64,000 bases of DNA from DASRHK01 sp963776465. GTDB taxonomy: Bacteria > Pseudomonadota > Gammaproteobacteria > Nevskiales > Nevskiaceae. Numbering within the stretch: the first letter of the stretch is position 1; the number at the start of each line of letters is the position of its first letter. The translations under genes were made by a program, and so were the position numbers. This document shows positions 33,525-41,545 of this stretch, piece by piece. The stretch covers positions 248,001-312,000 of the forward strand of contig CAVZMV010000001.1 of the NCBI GenBank assembly GCA_963776465.1. The letters are read 5' to 3'. Under the pieces are notes generated by a model that saw nothing but the letters and a program-made list of their open reading frames with translations, was not told where the DNA came from and ran no database searches.

Positions 33525-33908
33525 TCAGTTGGGGTTGATGGGATGGCAGGTGTAGCCACCCGCACCGTCCTTGCAGATCGTCGGAAGATCACCGCCACCG
33601 CCACTGCCACCGCCGCCGCCGCCGAAGCCGCCACCGCCTCCGCCCCCGCTATTGCCGCCTTGTCCGCCTTCACTGCCACCACCGCTGCCCCCTACGCCCG
33701 AACCGGCGCCAGCGTTCCGCCGTTCACCCTGCTTCACCAGCGCTGTTCCTGCAGCGACCATGAGGGTCCCGACCACTCTTCCGTATGCCGGCATAGCCAT
33801 GACCACTGGCGACCAGTTCTGCAGGTCGTGACCGACGTCAATCATCGTGTCGCCCAGCGCATCACCACCGGCCACCACCTTCACCTCTTCCATCGTCAAT
33901 GCACGCAT
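33525..33908 (-). CDS. Double-glycine leader precursor peptide (microcin/bacteriocin-like) with Gly-rich region and Cys-pair C-terminus
   Basis: 127 residues with an AGGGGGA ribosome site. The leader MRALTMEEVKVVAGG matches the double-glycine consensus (L at -12, E at -8, V at -7 and -4, G-G at -2/-1). The mature part (112 residues) has an amphipathic/hydrophobic core, residues 16-61, with a GxxxG-like VVGTLMVAAGTAL. A region of about 40 residues (67-106) is almost all Gly with Ser. A short tail has C112 and C121, able to form a 10-residue disulfide loop. Neighbouring C39 exporter and HlyD genes make export after Gly15 very likely. Antibacterial activity is inferred from class II microcin logic; the Gly-rich stretch is not one I know. 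Confidence 0.85.
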   Translation of the reverse strand: MRALTMEEVKVVAGGDALGDTMIDVGHDLQNWSPVVMAMPAYGRVVGTLMVAAGTALVKQGERRNAGAGSGVGGSGGGSEGGQGGNSGGGGGGGFGGGGGGSGGGGDLPTICKDGAGGYTCHPINPN

Positions 33909-33948
33909 TGTGATTCCCCCTGTTCACCGCTGGATTCGCGGTCTGTTC

Positions 33949-33993
33949 AAGATATTCACTTGGCCGCAGAAAACACCTGTCAAATTTGACAGG
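33949..33993 (-). promoter_or_regulatory. lux box and promoter of the peptide-export operon
   Basis: CCTGTCAAATTTGACAGG at 33976-33993 is a perfect 18-bp palindrome that fits the lux/las box rule CT-N12-AG. A TATCTT -10 lies at 33954-33949 (minus strand), putting transcription start near 33942. The box centre (33984.5) is then at -42.5, the standard class II LuxR activation position where the box replaces the -35. It overlaps the last codons and stop of the luxR-type gene. The precursor peptide ATG is about 34 bases below the predicted start. Confidence 0.7.
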
Positions 33994-34840
33994 CCACTTT
34001 GCGGGCGAAGATGCGATCGACCGCTCCTGCATCTGCGGCACGATCAGACGCACAGGCCTCTTTCAGAAATACCGTGCTCCGCTGAAGACGGTACGGATAC
34101 TCGACGAGCTGGAGCTCACCGCGCATCGCTGCCTTGCAGATCGCTCCCCTCAACGTGTCGGCGCCGATCTTTTCTGCTGCACGCCTGAAGAAATACGTAA
34201 CGGTCCGTGGCGTGATCTCAAGCTTGGATGCGATGACCTTGGCGCGATCTCCCATCGCAGCCAGCGATAAAACCTGCCGTTCCCGCAAGCTCAGGCGAGC
34301 GCTGTCCGCGTTCCGCGATCGAAGGTTTCGGACCTGGTCGACGAGCGTTGCGTAGATCCGATGTGAGTAAAGCTGGCAATGGCTGATCAGTGCGTTCCGG
34401 CTGTCTGCTGCGGCAGGAAGCGTCTCGCTGCGAACGAAGTTCATCAGACCTATCTCTGCGACCGGTCCGCGCAGAGGGACGGTGACGATGTGGTCCAGAC
34501 CATGCAGATGCAGCGCAGCCCGCATCGCCTCCACGCGAGGCGCCGCGCTCCAGTTGACCTCGTCAGACGTAAACGGAACGGTCGTCGTTATCGCCTTCTC
34601 GATGAGCGGATCGATCGTCGCCCACTGATAGTGGTCATAGAGCCGGTCCCATTCGCTTGGAAGTCCGCTGATGACGACTTGCAGCGGCTCGATTCCGGAA
34701 CCGGGGAACCGGATGAGCAGCAGGAAGTATTCAAAGCCCAGCTCCCGCGTCGCCAGCCGGCATGACGTCGCTACGTCGGTGAGTGCCAGCGAGCCCCTGG
34801 GAGACGAAGCTTGTGCGCGGAGCTGAGCTACTGTCGACAT
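33980..34840 (-). CDS. LuxR-type (autoinducer-binding) transcriptional regulator, solo
   Basis: About 286 residues from ATG 34840, which has a GGGGAC ribosome site; a longer frame begins at 34900. The N-terminal autoinducer-binding domain shows the conserved block YDHYQWATIDPLIEKA...PFTSDEVNW (Trp, Asp-Pro, Trp). The C-terminal LuxR helix-turn-helix is LSLRERQVLSLAAMGDRAKVIASKLEITPRTVTYFFRRAAEKIGA. No luxI synthase gene is in the window, so it is a solo that senses a signal made elsewhere in the genome or by neighbours. Its 3' end contains the lux box of the downstream precursor gene, the likely target. The unusually long tail after the HTH (about 45 residues) is not typical. Confidence 0.9.
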   Translation of the reverse strand: MSTVAQLRAQASSPRGSLALTDVATSCRLATRELGFEYFLLLIRFPGSGIEPLQVVISGLPSEWDRLYDHYQWATIDPLIEKAITTTVPFTSDEVNWSAAPRVEAMRAALHLHGLDHIVTVPLRGPVAEIGLMNFVRSETLPAAADSRNALISHCQLYSHRIYATLVDQVRNLRSRNADSARLSLRERQVLSLAAMGDRAKVIASKLEITPRTVTYFFRRAAEKIGADTLRGAICKAAMRGELQLVEYPYRLQRSTVFLKEACASDRAADAGAVDRIFARKVACQI

Positions 34841-34943
34841 CGAACGTCCCCGGCGTCGTTGCTGATTTTCGTTGACGCAAGGCTGCCAGCCGGCCATCAC
34901 CTTCGCGCCTGTCCGGACGGACAGCCGCGTTTCAACAACAAAA

Positions 34944-34971
34944 AACCCGCGACGCCTTCGCGCCGCGGGTT
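34944..34971 (-). terminator. Intrinsic terminator of the S8 protease gene
   Basis: On the minus strand AACCCGCG...CGCGGGTT forms a stem followed by TTTTTTG. It lies about 50 bases after the protease stop and before the LuxR gene. Confidence 0.75.
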
Positions 34972-35019
34972 TGGGTTCCTCCTCTTCTTCTTGTTGTCGT
35001 TCTTCTTATTGGTGTTCGT

Positions 35020-37075
35020 TTACGGATGCTTCTCGCAGAGCGTGAAGCTGCCGCTGCCACTGTAGGAATACACGCGCCAGCGATACGTCCCGCTGGTGCC
35101 GGCGTAGCTTACAGATTCGCTCGACGTGGTGCCCGTGGAGCTCTTGGCGTTGCTCCAGCTGGCGCCGCTCTTCTTCTGCAGGTACAGGTCGAAGTCGGTG
35201 CCGGCCGGGACGGTGAGCGTGCCCGCGTGCGTGCCGCTGACCGAGCTCACGTAGCCATTGGACGTCGGCGCGTAGAAGTTGCCGCCGGAGGACAGCGTGC
35301 CGGTGTACTGCGTGTAGCCCGCAGCGCATGAGCCGCCGCCACCACCGCCTGCCGGCGTGAAGCTGCCGGTGAGGCTGACGCCGGAGTAGGCCGCGTAGCC
35401 GTTGAGCATCACGTAATAGGTGCCCGCCTGCGCGGTCGCGATGTTGCAGGTCTCGGCGTTGCCGTTGGCATACGGACGGCAGTCATACGACGAGGTCGTC
35501 GGCGCCGATCCGAACTTCACGTACATGTCCGCGTCGCCCGTGCCGCCCGACATCACGAACTTCAGGCCCGTGGCGCCGGCGGTGACTGCCAGCGTGAAGG
35601 ACTGCTGCGATCCCGTCGCACCAGAGAGGCCGGTCTTGGCGACGCCGTTGGTGAGAACGGTCGGGCCAGGAGGAGGCGGTGGCGGAGGCGCGACGCCGCC
35701 GAGCGCTGCGGCCGCATCGACGATGCCGGCGCCGCACTGGCTGCACGTGGCCGGGAAGGCGCGCGCGGTGGCTTTGAGCTGGGCTTCGATCTGATCCGGC
35801 GTCATGCCCGGCGTCTTGGCGAGCATCAGCGCGGCGACGCCCGAAACATGCGGCGTGGCCATCGAGGTGCCCTGGTAGAAGGCGTAGCTGTCGGCGCCCG
35901 GACCCTGTGTGCCGGCATTCAGCGTGGAGAGAATGCCGTTGGGATCGTTGGCGCTGGTCTGGTCGCCGCCCGGGGCGGCGACGTCGACGATGGCGCCGTA
36001 GTTGGAGTACCGACGCGCGACCGCCGTTGCGGCCGACGGCTGCCACCACCACCGCGCCGGTGCAGTTGGCGGGGCTGGAGTTGGAGGCGTTCTGGTTCTC
36101 GTTGCCGGCGGCGACGATGAAGACCGAGCCGCGCGAGCGTGCCGAGTTGATGGCGTTCTGGGTGGTGGTGTCGCAGGCGCCGCTGCCGCCGAGTGACAGG
36201 CTCAGCACCTTGGCCGGATTGGCGTTGGCCGGAACACCGGAAACGGTGCCGCCCGAGGCCCAGATGATGGCGTCGGCGATGTCGGAGGTGTAGCCGCCGC
36301 ACTTGCCGAGCACGCGCGCCGGCAGGACTTTGGCGTTGTAGGCCACGCCCGCAACGCCCGAGGTGTTGTTGGTGACCGCGGCGATGGTGCCCGCCACGTG
36401 CGTGCCGTGCCAGCTGGAGTTGGACGAGCCGGTGCCGATGCCGCACTGGTTGAGCGAGTACCAATCGCCCGGATCCTGCGCGTCGCTGTCGCGGCCGTTG
36501 CCGTCGACGGAGATCGCGGTGTCGGAGATGAAGTCGTAGCCCTGCACGATGTTGGCGACGAGATCGGCGTGCGGGCGATAGCCCGTGTCGATGACGGCGA
36601 CGACGACGCCGGTGCCGGTCGACAGGTCCCAGGCGCCCGGCAGGCGCAAACCGCCGTTGGCCTCGAAGTAGTGCCACTGCTCGTTGTAGCGGCTGTCGTT
36701 CGGGGTGAAGAGCGCGTGCATGATGCGATCTTCTTCCACGTACTCCACGTCCGGGTTGTTCTTGAACTCGGCGATGAGCGCGGCCATCTCGCTCTTATCG
36801 ACGTGCCGGCCGATCTTCATGATGTCGGCGCCCAGCGCGTTGCGATGCAAATGGTTGAGCGTCACGCCCAGACGCAGGCCGACGCCTTTGGCCAACCCGC
36901 TGACCAAGGCGCCGTGATTGGCGTGTGCGTGGTTTTCCTTGAACTTGACGATGAGGCGCTGCGGCGGCCCGGCGTTGTCGCCGAGGTCGAGCGCCGAAGC
37001 GGTGGTGGCGAAGAAGCTGAGGATTACGGCAAACAGAAGCCCGACGGGAGCCTTTGCTCCGCTGACCTTACTCAT
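35020..37075 (-). pseudogene. Secreted subtilisin-like S8 protease with two PPC domains, apparent single-base frameshift
   Basis: Start ATG 37075 with a GAGGTG ribosome site. Order: signal peptide (1-29), an I9-like propeptide (RLIVKFKENHAHA...VEYVEEDRI), then catalytic Asp (VAVIDTGYRPHAD), His (SSWHGTHVAGTIAA) and Ser (GTSMATPHVSGVAAL). Two C-terminal PPC-type beta domains follow (one from about TVLTNGVAKTGLSG, the other from about YTQYTGTLSSGGNF). Between His and Ser, at about 36013, one extra base shifts the frame; dropping it restores GGRARYSNYGAIVDVAAPGG. All else is intact, so this may be a sequencing error. It is a typical extracellular nutrient protease with its own terminator. Confidence 0.85.
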
Positions 37076-37274
37076 GGATTCACACCTCGTATGGCAGTTT
37101 GGTTGCGCCCGTTTTGCGGGCTCCGCGCCAGTGCCAAAACCTCTCCCTGTGCCTGGCGCATCCCAAAGGATGCGGGAGTCTAGGTTGGGAGGTTTTTCCA
37201 AGGCAACCTGATTTGTGCGTCAGGTCTCACTGACAGTGACGTCAGGTGGTTTTGTCTACCGTCGCGTGAAAGTT

Positions 37275-37649
37275 TTACCGGTCTTCGGGCTGGAAGACGT
37301 CCAGGTGCGCGCAGTTCTGCACTGGGTAGTCGATTGGCGGATAACGCCAGCGCGACAGCGCCTGGATCGCGGCGACCTCGAAGATGCCCTGCGGACTCGA
37401 CTTCGCCACGCGGATGTTGAACGGCACACCGTTGGGGGCGACGTGGTACTTCAGCGCCACCCACCCGCGCTGGCCGTAAGCGGCGGCCCCGCGTGGATAC
37501 GCCGGCGGCACGGTCGTGCTCGGCTGCATGATGCTGCAAGGATTGCCTGTTTCGAACCCGCGGGGGATCGGCGCCGGCGACTGGTACTTGGGCTCCTGCG
37601 CGCAGCCGGCGATGACGCACAAGCCAATTAGGACGATCGCGCGATTCAC
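37275..37649 (-). CDS. TonB C-terminal-domain-like lipoprotein
   Basis: 124 residues with lipobox VIAGC at about C16. The rest resembles the TonB C-terminal domain: PPAYPRGAAAYGQRGWVALKYHVAPNGVPFNIRVAKSSPQGIFEVAAIQALSRWRYPP. It has no membrane-spanning N-terminal anchor or proline spacer, so it is not a standard TonB. It may bind envelope proteins or work as a small periplasmic adaptor. It lies 10 bases downstream of HemD in the same operon. Confidence 0.8.
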   Translation of the reverse strand: MNRAIVLIGLCVIAGCAQEPKYQSPAPIPRGFETGNPCSIMQPSTTVPPAYPRGAAAYGQRGWVALKYHVAPNGVPFNIRVAKSSPQGIFEVAAIQALSRWRYPPIDYPVQNCAHLDVFQPEDR

Positions 37650-37659
37650 GGGCGCTCCC

Positions 37660-38490
37660 TCAAGCCTTCGGCCCGATTCTAGCCGCGAGCTCGGTGGTCA
37701 GCGGCTTCAGGAAAAACGAGTCCTGCGGCATGAGGTCGACGCGCAGGCCCTTGGCCCGCAATGCGTCGGCCACAACCGGCCCTACCGCAGCGACGCAGAT
37801 CCCCAGCAGGCCCGCGCGCAGCGCATCGGCCTTGCCGTGCGCCTGCGCCACGCGGGTCAGGCGCTCGACCTGCTGCAGGCTGGTGAATGCGATGGCGTCG
37901 ACCTTGCGCGCGACGACGTGCTCGATGAGGTCCAGCACCGCGCGGTCGCCGGCATCGTCGGCGTAGCGATATGGCGCGACCGTGTGCACCGTCGCGCCTG
38001 CGCCGGCGAGGAAATCCACGAGTGGTCGATTAGGCTCGGTGCCGTAGAGCTGCACGCCGACGCTGCGGCCTTTCAAGTCCAGCGCGCGCAGCGACTCGAT
38101 GACGCCCGCGGTGGTCGGCTGCACGGCGACGACGTCGGATTTGAGACCCACTTCGCGCAGTGCCCTGCCCGGCTTGGGTCCGCGCGCGATCTTGCGCACC
38201 TCGGCGAGACGGGCGATGAAGCCGTCGCGCAGCGCGGGGCGATGACGGTCGATGCAGCCGAGCAATCGGCGCAGGCCTTCGCCGGTGAGCAGCACCAGGT
38301 CGTCCATGCCGCGCTGGTTGAAGCGCTCGATCCATTGCAGGACCGGCGCCGGATCGTCGGCGTCGTGGATCTCCACCAGCGGACAGCGCAGCGCGCGGGC
38401 GCCGCGGCGCTCCAGCATGGCGGCGAACACGTCGAGCTCGCGGGATTCCGGCACTGCGACGATGCGGCCCTGCAGTCCGGGTTCCGGCAT
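37660..38490 (-). CDS. hemD: Uroporphyrinogen-III synthase
   Basis: 276 residues with the two-lobed HemD pattern: VPESRELDVFAAMLERRGARALRCPLVEI, LTGEGLRRLL, VQLYGTEPNRPLVDFL, VHTVAPYRYA, AIAFTSLQQVERL and VAAVGPVVADALRAKGLRVDLMP. It closes hydroxymethylbilane with inversion of ring D in haem synthesis. HemD sequences are poorly conserved, so the call rests on the pattern as a whole. hemC is not adjacent. It sits in a four-gene minus-strand run (39660 to 37275). Confidence 0.8.
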   Translation of the reverse strand: MPEPGLQGRIVAVPESRELDVFAAMLERRGARALRCPLVEIHDADDPAPVLQWIERFNQRGMDDLVLLTGEGLRRLLGCIDRHRPALRDGFIARLAEVRKIARGPKPGRALREVGLKSDVVAVQPTTAGVIESLRALDLKGRSVGVQLYGTEPNRPLVDFLAGAGATVHTVAPYRYADDAGDRAVLDLIEHVVARKVDAIAFTSLQQVERLTRVAQAHGKADALRAGLLGICVAAVGPVVADALRAKGLRVDLMPQDSFFLKPLTTELAARIGPKA

Positions 38491-38497
38491 CGGGGGA

Positions 38498-38887
38498 TCA
38501 GCGCGGTCGGGGGACGGTGGCGTCGGCCAGTCTCTGGTTGGAGCGGAACAGCACGACCTTGACGCCGTCGGACGTCGGATCGAATTCCAGGTACTTGGTG
38601 GCGATGCGCGCCGCCAGCGCCTTGGTCGGGTACGGCCCGTAGGAATCGCTCATCGCGATCCAGACTTCGGAAGCCGACTGGTAGCGGAAGTTGACCGCGC
38701 TGAACGATACCTTGCACCACTTCTCGAAGCCGATGGTGCCGCCGCCGAAGTCCGAAACCGCGTCGGCTGCGGCTGGCGCGGGGGTGATCTCCACGGTCGT
38801 CGCCGTTCCCGCGTCCTGCGCGTGGACGGCGGGCGTCAGCACCGCGGCAAGGAGCGTGGATCCGATCAGTGCGTGGAGCGTTTTCAT
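38498..38887 (-). CDS. Secreted protein of unknown function, paralogous domain copy A
   Basis: 129 residues. A signal peptide (cleavage near VHA-QDA) precedes a domain of about 80 residues: GFEKWCKVSFSAVNFRYQSASEVWIAMSDSYGPYPTKALAARIATKYLEF, ending VVLFRSNQRLADATV. The same domain forms the C-terminus of the next gene, so these are tandem paralogues. The predicted location is periplasm. Function not recognised. Confidence 0.75.
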   Translation of the reverse strand: MKTLHALIGSTLLAAVLTPAVHAQDAGTATTVEITPAPAAADAVSDFGGGTIGFEKWCKVSFSAVNFRYQSASEVWIAMSDSYGPYPTKALAARIATKYLEFDPTSDGVKVVLFRSNQRLADATVPRPR

Positions 38888-38898
38888 CTGTTTGCTCG

Positions 38899-39660
38899 TC
38901 AGGGCGTGCTGCGGGTGACGGTGGCTTCCGCGCCCTTCTCGTTGGTGCGGAACAGCACCACCCTGATCTTGTCCGTATCGTTCACGAAGCTCAAGTATTT
39001 GGCGCCGGCGCGGGCCGCCAGCGACTCGCTCGGGAACGGCCCGTAGGAGTCGCTCATCGCGATCCACACCTCGGACGCCGACTGGTAGCGGAAGGCCCAG
39101 GCCGAGAAGCCGGCCTTGGCCCAGCGCTCGAAGCCGTCGACGCCGGTGCCGTAGACGTTGACGTCGGTGTCGGCGCCTTCGGCATTGACGCTGGCCGGAA
39201 GGCGCTCGGCGTCCGCCGCGGAGATCGCCTTGGACTCGACCTTGAAGTCGTCGATCAGCCAGTCGCCGCCGCGCTTGACCAGGTCGACCTGGAGGTCGGC
39301 CTCGCCCGTGTCGAAGCGCGCGCTCCCGTAGTACTTGCCGGTGATGTCCAGCCCGCCCAGACCCAGCGCCGCGCTGCTGTCGCCGCGCGAGCCCTCGTAG
39401 GACCGCAGGCGCCCGAGCCGGCGGTAGATCTCGAACTTGCCCTCGATGTCCGCGGCCCGCTCGTTGAGGAATCTCGAGCTCGCGCGCTTCATCAGCGCGT
39501 CCTGCTCCCAGTTGGAGGTGATTGCCGGAATGGCGCAGTCGACGAAGGCGTGGCTCTCCTGGTCCAGTCCCGGTCCGCGGAGCGTCGCGAACACCACGAC
39601 GACGCCCGAGACGAGAATGGCGAGCACGAGGATCGGCCCCAGGTATGCAAGGACTCTCAT
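38899..39660 (-). CDS. Membrane-anchored protein of unknown function, paralogous domain copy B
   Basis: 253 residues from ATG 39660. One N-terminal membrane helix (LGPILVLAILVSGVVVVFA) is followed by an extracytoplasmic part with a central domain (about 30-155, including DITGKYYGSARFDTGEADLQVDLVKRGGDWLIDDFKVES, which looks like a small NTF2- or SnoaL-type beta fold). The C-terminal domain is shared with the gene downstream (FERWAKAGFSAWAFRYQSASEVWIAMSDSYGPFP). I do not recognise a family. Gap to copy A is 11 bases. Confidence 0.75.
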   Translation of the reverse strand: MRVLAYLGPILVLAILVSGVVVVFATLRGPGLDQESHAFVDCAIPAITSNWEQDALMKRASSRFLNERAADIEGKFEIYRRLGRLRSYEGSRGDSSAALGLGGLDITGKYYGSARFDTGEADLQVDLVKRGGDWLIDDFKVESKAISAADAERLPASVNAEGADTDVNVYGTGVDGFERWAKAGFSAWAFRYQSASEVWIAMSDSYGPFPSESLAARAGAKYLSFVNDTDKIRVVLFRTNEKGAEATVTRSTP

Positions 39661-39751
39661 GATGGTTTTCGGTTGGTTCCCCCAGACGCCGTGGATTATG
39701 CACCGGGCAGGCCGCCCGCGATAATCCAAGCCCGCGCCACGGAGCCGTGCG

Positions 39752-40249
39752 ATGAACACCCAGAGCCCGCAGTTCGAAGGCGGCTGCACCTGCCGCGCCA
39801 TCCGCTACCGCATGACCAGCGCGCCGATGTTCGTGCACTGCTGTCATTGCCGCTGGTGCCAGCGCGAGACGGGTACCGCTTTTGCGCTCAACGCCGTGAT
39901 CGAGGCCGATCGCGTGACGCTGTTGCAGGGAAAGCCCGAGACCGTGCTCACGCCCTCCAACAGCGGCAAGGGTCAGAAGATCGTGCGCTGCCCGACCTGC
40001 CACATCGCGGTGTGGAGCCATTACGCCGGTGGCGGCGATGCCATGAGCTTCGTGCGCGTGGGCACGCTCGACGAGCCCGACCGGCTGCCGCCGGACATCC
40101 ATATCTTCACGTCCACCAAGCAGCCCTGGGTCGTGCTGCCGACCGGCACGCCGGCGGTCGCCGAGTTCTATCGCCTGGCCGATCACTGGCCCAAGGAAAG
40201 CCTCGACCGGCGCACGGCCGCGATCAACGCCGGAAAGCCCGCTTCCTGA
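39752..40249 (+). CDS. GFA-family zinc protein (glutathione-dependent formaldehyde-activating enzyme-like)
   Basis: 165 residues. The cysteine set of the GFA/CENP-V family is complete: GGCTCRAIRY, HCCHCRWCQRETG and RCPTCHIAVWSHY. These bind two zinc ions. Founding members help glutathione react with formaldehyde, but most homologues have no proven role. It reads right, divergent from the unknown membrane protein at 38899-39660. Confidence 0.9.
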   Translation: MNTQSPQFEGGCTCRAIRYRMTSAPMFVHCCHCRWCQRETGTAFALNAVIEADRVTLLQGKPETVLTPSNSGKGQKIVRCPTCHIAVWSHYAGGGDAMSFVRVGTLDEPDRLPPDIHIFTSTKQPWVVLPTGTPAVAEFYRLADHWPKESLDRRTAAINAGKPAS

Positions 40250-40314
40250 CGAACTTGGCCGGATCCGCGGCGTCCAAATCTCATACCCAGGGGTTTCAAG
40301 TGGAGGATCCGATC

Positions 40315-40743
40315 ATGAACAACCGTTACCAGCGGCACAGCCGCACTCTTTTGATCGCTTGCGGCCTGGCGTTCTCGCTTCCGGCATTGGCCGACGAGGG
40401 CATCAAGGCACAGGTGGCATCCGCCCGCGCCGATTGCCGGGTGCAGCAAAGCCGGCTGCAGCCGCTGGAGCGCAACGCCAAGTGGTGCACGGACGATCAG
40501 ACGCTGATCCGCGCCCGTGACGCCGCCGAGGCGAGCTGCGGCAAGGCCATGAAGCTGATGGTGGTGGCAGGCATGGAGCCCAAGCCGGTCGCGCCGCAGC
40601 CTGCACCCGCAACGCCCACGCTGACCGTGGTCGAGAAAGTGCGCCTGACGTCGGCCCAGGCCGCGGCGCTGCCGGGGGCGGAGATCGCAGCCCTCGAAAT
40701 GGATCGCGACTGCCCGGGCAAGTCGGGGCGCCGCACCCAATAA
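40315..40743 (+). CDS. Small periplasmic protein, unknown function
   Basis: 142 residues with a signal peptide ending at PALA-DEG and a GGAGGA ribosome site. The mature part has three Cys in a helical region (ADCRVQQSR, KWCTDDQ, ASCGKAMK), a Pro-rich hinge (KPVAPQPAPATPT) and a charged tail with one more Cys. No family recognised. It ends at a bidirectional terminator. Confidence 0.65.
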   Translation: MNNRYQRHSRTLLIACGLAFSLPALADEGIKAQVASARADCRVQQSRLQPLERNAKWCTDDQTLIRARDAAEASCGKAMKLMVVAGMEPKPVAPQPAPATPTLTVVEKVRLTSAQAAALPGAEIAALEMDRDCPGKSGRRTQ

Positions 40744-40757
40744 ATCAGCGCCGCATG

Positions 40758-40783
40758 AAAAAGGGGCCGCAAGGCCCCTTTTT
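40758..40783. terminator. Bidirectional intrinsic terminator
   Basis: AAAAA, GGGGCC, GCAA loop, GGCCCC, TTTTT. It serves the small periplasmic protein from the left and the phosphopantetheinyl transferase from the right. Confidence 0.85.
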
Positions 40784-40801
40784 CGTTGCGCGACCGATGC
40801 C

Positions 40802-41545
40802 CTACTCGTGCACCACCGCGATTGCGGTCAGCACCAGGCCACGCCGGAACGCGAAGCGCCCCATGATCGCCGGCCCGCGGCCCTCGAAGAACTTCACATG
40901 CGTCAGCGGACGCACCGCGAAGCTGCCGGAGCCCAGGTTCCAGCCCGCAAGGTCCAGCGTCACGTCGCTGAACTCCAGCCACTGGCTGGTCATCGCGTAC
41001 TGACATTTATAGAACGCTTCCTTGGCGCTGAAGATCAGCGTCGAGAGCTGGTCCTGCTCCACCGGACTCATGGTCTCCAGCCAGCGCCGCTCGTCGGGGA
41101 GCAGCACCTGGTCCCAAACGTCGCGCGTGACGCTGCCGACGCGCTCGGCGTCGATGCCGATGCCGCTGAAGCGGCCGCGCTCGCCGACCGCGGCGGCGGA
41201 GAAGCCGTCGGTATGCGTGATGCTGCCGACCACGTGCATCGGCCAGCGCGGGCGCCGATCCGGCTCCGAGTCCAGCGGAAAATCGTTGATCGCGAACTGT
41301 GAGAGCGCGCGGCGTGCGCACAGCCGCCCCGCGGCGAACTCGCCGACGCGCTTGGCGACGGCGGCACTGACGATCCTGCGTTCCTCGGGCATCAGGAGCT
41401 TGACGTCGCCCTCGCCCGTGAGCTCGGCCGCGGCAACGCCCGCCGGAAGCAATTCCTCGAACAGCACTGACGTACGGGCCGGATTCTTCAATCTGGGTGG
41501 CTTCACCGCGGGCACCTTAGTGCGCAGTCTTTGGCTGATTTCCAT
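40802..41545 (-). CDS. 4'-phosphopantetheinyl transferase (EntD/Sfp superfamily)
   Basis: 247 residues. The diagnostic motifs are GSITHTDGFSAAAVG, GIGIDAERV (Mg-binding Asp and Glu) and FSAKEAFYKCQY. It loads the phosphopantetheine arm from CoA onto carrier-domain serines, which all three NRPS/PKS proteins here need (six enzyme domains with carrier sites, four carriers in total). Its start lies 29 bases inside the 3' end of the C-A-PCP-TE gene, so the two are cotranscribed. It is terminated by the hairpin at 40758-40783. Confidence 0.93.
   Translation of the reverse strand: MEISQRLRTKVPAVKPPRLKNPARTSVLFEELLPAGVAAAELTGEGDVKLLMPEERRIVSAAVAKRVGEFAAGRLCARRALSQFAINDFPLDSEPDRRPRWPMHVVGSITHTDGFSAAAVGERGRFSGIGIDAERVGSVTRDVWDQVLLPDERRWLETMSPVEQDQLSTLIFSAKEAFYKCQYAMTSQWLEFSDVTLDLAGWNLGSGSFAVRPLTHVKFFEGRGPAIMGRFAFRRGLVLTAIAVVHE

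Noticed and set aside
33571..33831. A proline-rich plus-strand ORF
   Set aside because: It is the reverse complement of the poly-Gly part of the precursor peptide.
37275..37649. A complete TonB energy transducer
   Set aside because: Lipoprotein signal instead of a membrane anchor, no Pro-rich spacer, no exbB/exbD nearby.
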